Shown here: positions 13,383 through 16,278 of the stretch, piece after piece
Layout of the letters: every line of letters starts with the position of its first letter
Position numbering within the stretch: position 1 is the first letter of the stretch
Assembly: GCA_030617485.1 (NCBI GenBank)
Contig: JAUWVK010000020.1
Coordinates: forward strand, 1-16,278
Origin: Gammaproteobacteria bacterium
GTDB taxonomy: Bacteria > Pseudomonadota > Gammaproteobacteria > SZUA-152
Direction of reading: 5' to 3'
Length of the DNA: 16,278 nucleotides
The notes under the pieces: model-generated
The model's database searches: none
What the model saw: only the letters and a program-made list of their open reading frames with translations
Told to the model about the DNA's origin: nothing
Program-made: the position numbers and the translations under genes

Positions 13383-14678
13383 TTACATATCCCAACCGTA
13401 AGCGACACCAATAGCATCCTGAGACATTGCGATATCAGCTTCGCCGCCACCAAATGCAATAGGAATTGAACCTGAACCCTTAACTTCATTAAAGAAGGCA
13501 CGCATATACATGAAGGTCAGTTCGGCACCATTTGCCAAAGTTTTGGTTGCTCCCAGAGTGAAATGGTCTTCAACAACACCTGGCGCGAGAACATTAAAGA
13601 AGGTTTCAGAAGAAGGAATTGGGTTGTCTCCATGGTTAAAACCAAAACGCATTACGAGATCATCCTGTAATTTCCAAGAGACACCCACTTTAAATACAGT
13701 CATGTCTTCCCAGCCAAAACCTGAGCCATTATCACCACCCAAACATGAGCTAAGATCACCACCAAAGCAGGCAGTAGTGAGATTCGGATCCAGTGGATTG
13801 TTAACTGTTGGTATATCACTATAGAAAATCTTGGTCACATCAAATGCCAAGGTAACATCTTGATCCATCTTGACAGCAATACCCAGTCCTGCGGTAGCAG
13901 GAATATCAAAACCACCCTCTTCAGCAAACAACCCAGAGTAGTTATCAAGCTTGCTCATACTTGCTTTACTTGTGTAAGCAGCGCCAACCGTTACTGCCGG
14001 TGAGATTTTTCCTGTCCAGCCTATACCAACACTAAATCCAGTTGAAGAACTATAGTCACCACTGGTTACATTTGTCCCATCGGTAGATGGACCAGCTGGT
14101 GCTGTAGCTGCAAAATTTTCCAGACCCTCAGCCTTGAATCTTTGATAAATCGCATTCAAGGTAATACCAACAGAATGTTTCGGGGTAACTTTCATCGCGA
14201 AAGTCGGCGAAATATATAACTGTGCTAAATCGATGCCCGGCTTAGTTGTACCAAATAATGGAATAGCTTTGTCATAATCCGAGTTCATTCCGCCACGGCC
14301 AACAACCGTAATACCAAAAGCCCTGTCATTACCCAGATCGCGGTTATAACCAAATTCAGGAATTGGAAAAATACTGGTTTCATTACCATCAAATGAACCA
14401 TCACAGCAGCCACCGCCTGTACCAGAAAACGTTGCTTTACGATCCGGTCTAAACAACATCAAACCAAAATCCATACGGTTACCTGCCTCTGCAGCCGCAG
14501 CCGGGTTTGTTGCAGAAGCCATTGAGTCCTGCGCCAGAGCAATACCTACACCGCCCATTCCCATGGATTTCATACCAATACCATGGCCAAAGTAGCCATT
14601 AGTTGCCATGGCTGCCATTGGCGTAAACAGCGCCGCTGTTGCCGCTACTGTAAGAAGTTTTTTCGTTGTTCGTTTCAT
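13383..14678 (-). CDS. OmpP1/FadL-family outer-membrane protein
   Basis: A 431-residue barrel of the FadL/TodX transport family, which moves hydrophobic compounds across the outer membrane. The signal peptide ends near residue 25 (MAAMA). The mature N-terminus (TNGYFGHGIGMKSMGMGG) is the family's hatch region, followed by the conserved NPAAAAEAG around 58-66. Two cysteines are adjacent (C91, C92) after a Gly run, with two more at C304 and C312, perhaps forming disulfides in extracellular loops. The protein ends VAYGWDM rather than the usual Phe. The start has a strong GGAGGGAG ribosome site. It is transcribed away from a second FadL-like gene and ends at an intrinsic terminator. Whether it serves the cytochrome system or lipid or hydrocarbon uptake cannot be told from sequence. 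Confidence 0.9.
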   Translation of the reverse strand: MKRTTKKLLTVAATAALFTPMAAMATNGYFGHGIGMKSMGMGGVGIALAQDSMASATNPAAAAEAGNRMDFGLMLFRPDRKATFSGTGGGCCDGSFDGNETSIFPIPEFGYNRDLGNDRAFGITVVGRGGMNSDYDKAIPLFGTTKPGIDLAQLYISPTFAMKVTPKHSVGITLNAIYQRFKAEGLENFAATAPAGPSTDGTNVTSGDYSSSTGFSVGIGWTGKISPAVTVGAAYTSKASMSKLDNYSGLFAEEGGFDIPATAGLGIAVKMDQDVTLAFDVTKIFYSDIPTVNNPLDPNLTTACFGGDLSSCLGGDNGSGFGWEDMTVFKVGVSWKLQDDLVMRFGFNHGDNPIPSSETFFNVLAPGVVEDHFTLGATKTLANGAELTFMYMRAFFNEVKGSGSIPIAFGGGEADIAMSQDAIGVAYGWDM

Positions 14679-14956
14679 GCTACTCCCTCCGGTTACATTT
14701 TATATTTCTAATGCTTGTGTGCTTTCTAAATATTTTTACCCACTGGGCATCGGCACATACTGGCCAATCCAGCTCATTATTGTCAACCTGCATGACAGGT
14801 AAATTATGAATTAACCGGCCAAATATAGCGGTTTCTTTTATAAGAATATAGTTATTTTTTAACTAAACACAACCACGCTACACTCAATTCAAAATTAGCG
14901 TAATTTTATTCATATGGAAGAATAACGATGGTGCACAGCACCCCAGGAAGGGAAAA
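14679..14956. promoter_or_regulatory. Divergent intergenic region between two FadL-like genes
   Basis: 278 AT-rich bases must hold promoters for both directions. On the minus strand TATAAA (14699-14704) is a possible -10 close to the 13383-14678 gene. An imperfect operator-like inverted repeat, TGTCA (14781-14785) with TGACA (14793-14797), contains CCTG-N5-CAGG. A small hairpin GGTGC-ACA-GCACC lies just before the plus-strand ribosome site. I cannot assign -35 boxes with confidence. Confidence 0.35.
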
Positions 14957-16159
14957 ATGACTCAAACACCTCTGCGACAACTTTCAGCTGGTGTGCTGTT
15001 TGCCAGTCTGATATCGGCAAATGGCGTCTTTGCCTCAGGATTCCGTATCCCCGAGGTTTCCATTGCCGGGCTTGGCACATCCAACGCATTGGTAGCCAAT
15101 ACCGAAACACCGGGCGCCCTGCCATACAATCCTGCCGCGATGGCCTTTCAGGATAAACGTGTGCTGGTTGTCAGTCTTATTAACGCCCGCCCCACATTTG
15201 AAGCCGATCCAGATATTGGCACCGCCACAAGCAGTAAGGGTGCATCTAGCGTTTTTTTGCCTAGCGGTTATTTCATGGATCACATTGATGCAGACACGAG
15301 TTGGGGGGTTTCCATCAATACTCCTTTCGGCCTTGAAACCAAATGGCCCGATGAAACCTTCGCTGCGTTTGCTGGCGCATTCGATCCGTTTGAACCCGAA
15401 CAAAGCAAGCTGGAGCTGATTAACATCAACCCCAATATTGCCTTCCAGATAAACGAAAATACCAGTATTGCTTTTGGCGTTGATTACCACGTGGTTAGAA
15501 AACTGATTTTCAATACCCAGGCGCTCAAGATAGAAGGGGATGGCAAAGCCTTTGGCTGGAATGCTGGTCTCCAGCACAAACACAAAAACTGGAGTTTTGG
15601 TCTTTCATACCGTTCCAGCGTGAATATCGATATTGATGGTAGCGTTTACGCTGTAGCAGCCCCTGCTGCCACAAAAGGGGATGCCAGCACCACACTTAAA
15701 TTACCGGACATGCTTCAGATAGGCGCACGTTATAAGATCAACCAGCAATGGGCGGTGGAATTAGACATCGAACAAACAGGCTGGAGCAGTTTTGATGTAG
15801 TCGAAATCGAACACTCCAGCCCCGCAACACCCACCCCCATCACCAGTAACAATAACTGGGAAAATAGTACTGCCTACCGATTGGGTGGCACCTTCCAGGC
15901 CAATCCCACGACCCAATACCGCTTCGGCTATGCCCGTGATGGTTCGCCACAGGGTGAAGTCGATTTCTCTCCGCGCATACCCGATGGCGAACGCCAAACG
16001 CTTAGCGCGGGTTTTAGCCATGACATGGGAAGCTACAACATTGAGGCGGGGTACATGTACGCCTGGCTAACGAGAACCATCAGCTCGAATCCAATCTATA
16101 ACGGCAAGTATGAGTCCAAAGCCCACTTGCTTGGCATTGGACTCTCTAGCCAATTCTGA
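14957..16159 (+). CDS. FadL/OmpP1-family outer-membrane transporter
   Basis: A 400-residue FadL-type barrel, presumably importing fatty acids or other hydrophobic molecules. The signal peptide ends at ANGVFA (residue 27), giving mature SGFRIPEVSIAGLGTSNA, the family's N-terminal hatch. Conserved NPAAM is at 58-62. Later come LPSGYFMDHI, VSINTPFGLETKW, LPDMLQIGARY and the closing LLGIGLSSQF with a C-terminal Phe. GGAAGGG stands a few bases before ATG 14957. It is the only plus-strand gene here. It differs from the neighbouring FadL-like protein in having the more classical FadL motifs and no cysteines. It probably belongs to a separate transcription unit. Confidence 0.93.
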   Translation: MTQTPLRQLSAGVLFASLISANGVFASGFRIPEVSIAGLGTSNALVANTETPGALPYNPAAMAFQDKRVLVVSLINARPTFEADPDIGTATSSKGASSVFLPSGYFMDHIDADTSWGVSINTPFGLETKWPDETFAAFAGAFDPFEPEQSKLELININPNIAFQINENTSIAFGVDYHVVRKLIFNTQALKIEGDGKAFGWNAGLQHKHKNWSFGLSYRSSVNIDIDGSVYAVAAPAATKGDASTTLKLPDMLQIGARYKINQQWAVELDIEQTGWSSFDVVEIEHSSPATPTPITSNNNWENSTAYRLGGTFQANPTTQYRFGYARDGSPQGEVDFSPRIPDGERQTLSAGFSHDMGSYNIEAGYMYAWLTRTISSNPIYNGKYESKAHLLGIGLSSQF

Positions 16160-16190
16160 CCTGATCAGGTCAGGTCAGGTCAGGTCAGGC
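16156..16190. repeat. 18-bp palindrome fused to a CAGGT tandem repeat
   Basis: CTGACCTGATCAGGTCAG (16156-16173) is a perfect palindrome and overlaps the stop codon of the FadL-like gene. From 16166 to 16190 CAGGT is repeated four times and ends with CAGGC. There is no T-run after it, so it does not look like a terminator. It looks like slippage growth of one palindrome arm. Confidence 0.85.
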
Positions 16191-16278
16191 GCACGCTAGG
16201 CACCAAGAGGCTCTGCAGACAGAAAGACACTTCGTAGCCTACTAAGGCAGAGCAAGCAGATGGTGCAACTATCATCGG

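Noticed and set aside
16156..16190. CRISPR or intrinsic terminator at the CAGGT repeat
   Set aside because: Units are 5 bp without spacers, and no T-run follows the palindrome.
1..16278. Transposons, integrases, tRNA or phage genes that would mark the locus as mobile
   Set aside because: None found; the gene content is uniform envelope redox and transport proteins with similar base composition by eye.

Overview
The window reads as chromosomal DNA of a Gram-negative proteobacterium, most likely a gammaproteobacterium. The reasons are two FadL/OmpP1-type outer-membrane proteins, many Sec and lipoprotein signal peptides, a textbook CRP-type palindrome, a Fur-like box, and base composition in the mid-40s % GC judged by eye. 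This placement is an inference. I see no tRNA, rRNA, insertion sequence, integrase or CRISPR array.

Almost everything is on the minus strand and belongs to an envelope electron-transfer locus. In transcription order (right to left), 14678-13383 is an OmpP1/FadL-like barrel followed by a strong intrinsic terminator. At 13262-12099 is an NHL-repeat lipoprotein. Then comes a 504-bp non-coding stretch with CRP-like, Fur-like and promoter-like elements, and a tetraheme c-type cytochrome (11594-10662) with its own terminator. A parvulin-type PpiC isomerase follows (10461-9436). Next is a long tandem series: a large outer-membrane beta-barrel (9112-7316), two triheme c7-like cytochromes (7200-6793, 6772-6110), and a cupredoxin-domain lipoprotein (5928-4186). 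It continues with a third c7-like cytochrome whose third heme motif is broken (4110-3541), two more NHL lipoproteins (3499-2477, 2439-1291), and a multiheme cytochrome with at least six hemes that runs off the left edge (1276-1). On the right a second FadL-like gene diverges on the plus strand (14957-16159), followed by a short CAGGT tandem repeat.

Read together, the parts list fits a trans-envelope electron conduit. Small triheme cytochromes and a copper protein would act in the periplasm, a cysteine-free barrel would cross the outer membrane, and multiheme cytochromes would lie outside. NHL propeller lipoproteins and a PPIase would serve as scaffold and folding factors. The tetraheme cytochrome has exactly eight histidines, enough for bis-His ligation of all four hemes, and its core recurs in the first half of the larger cytochrome. 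Its heme layout and its NHL and PPIase neighbours recall extracellular cytochrome filament (OmcE/OmcS-type) loci. That is an analogy, not a demonstrated homology.

The oddest local feature is at about 3533-3579. A Cys-to-Tyr change in a heme motif and a missing ATG for the next gene both fall in the same heptamer GATATCG, 45 bp apart. One identical base change in each copy would restore both.
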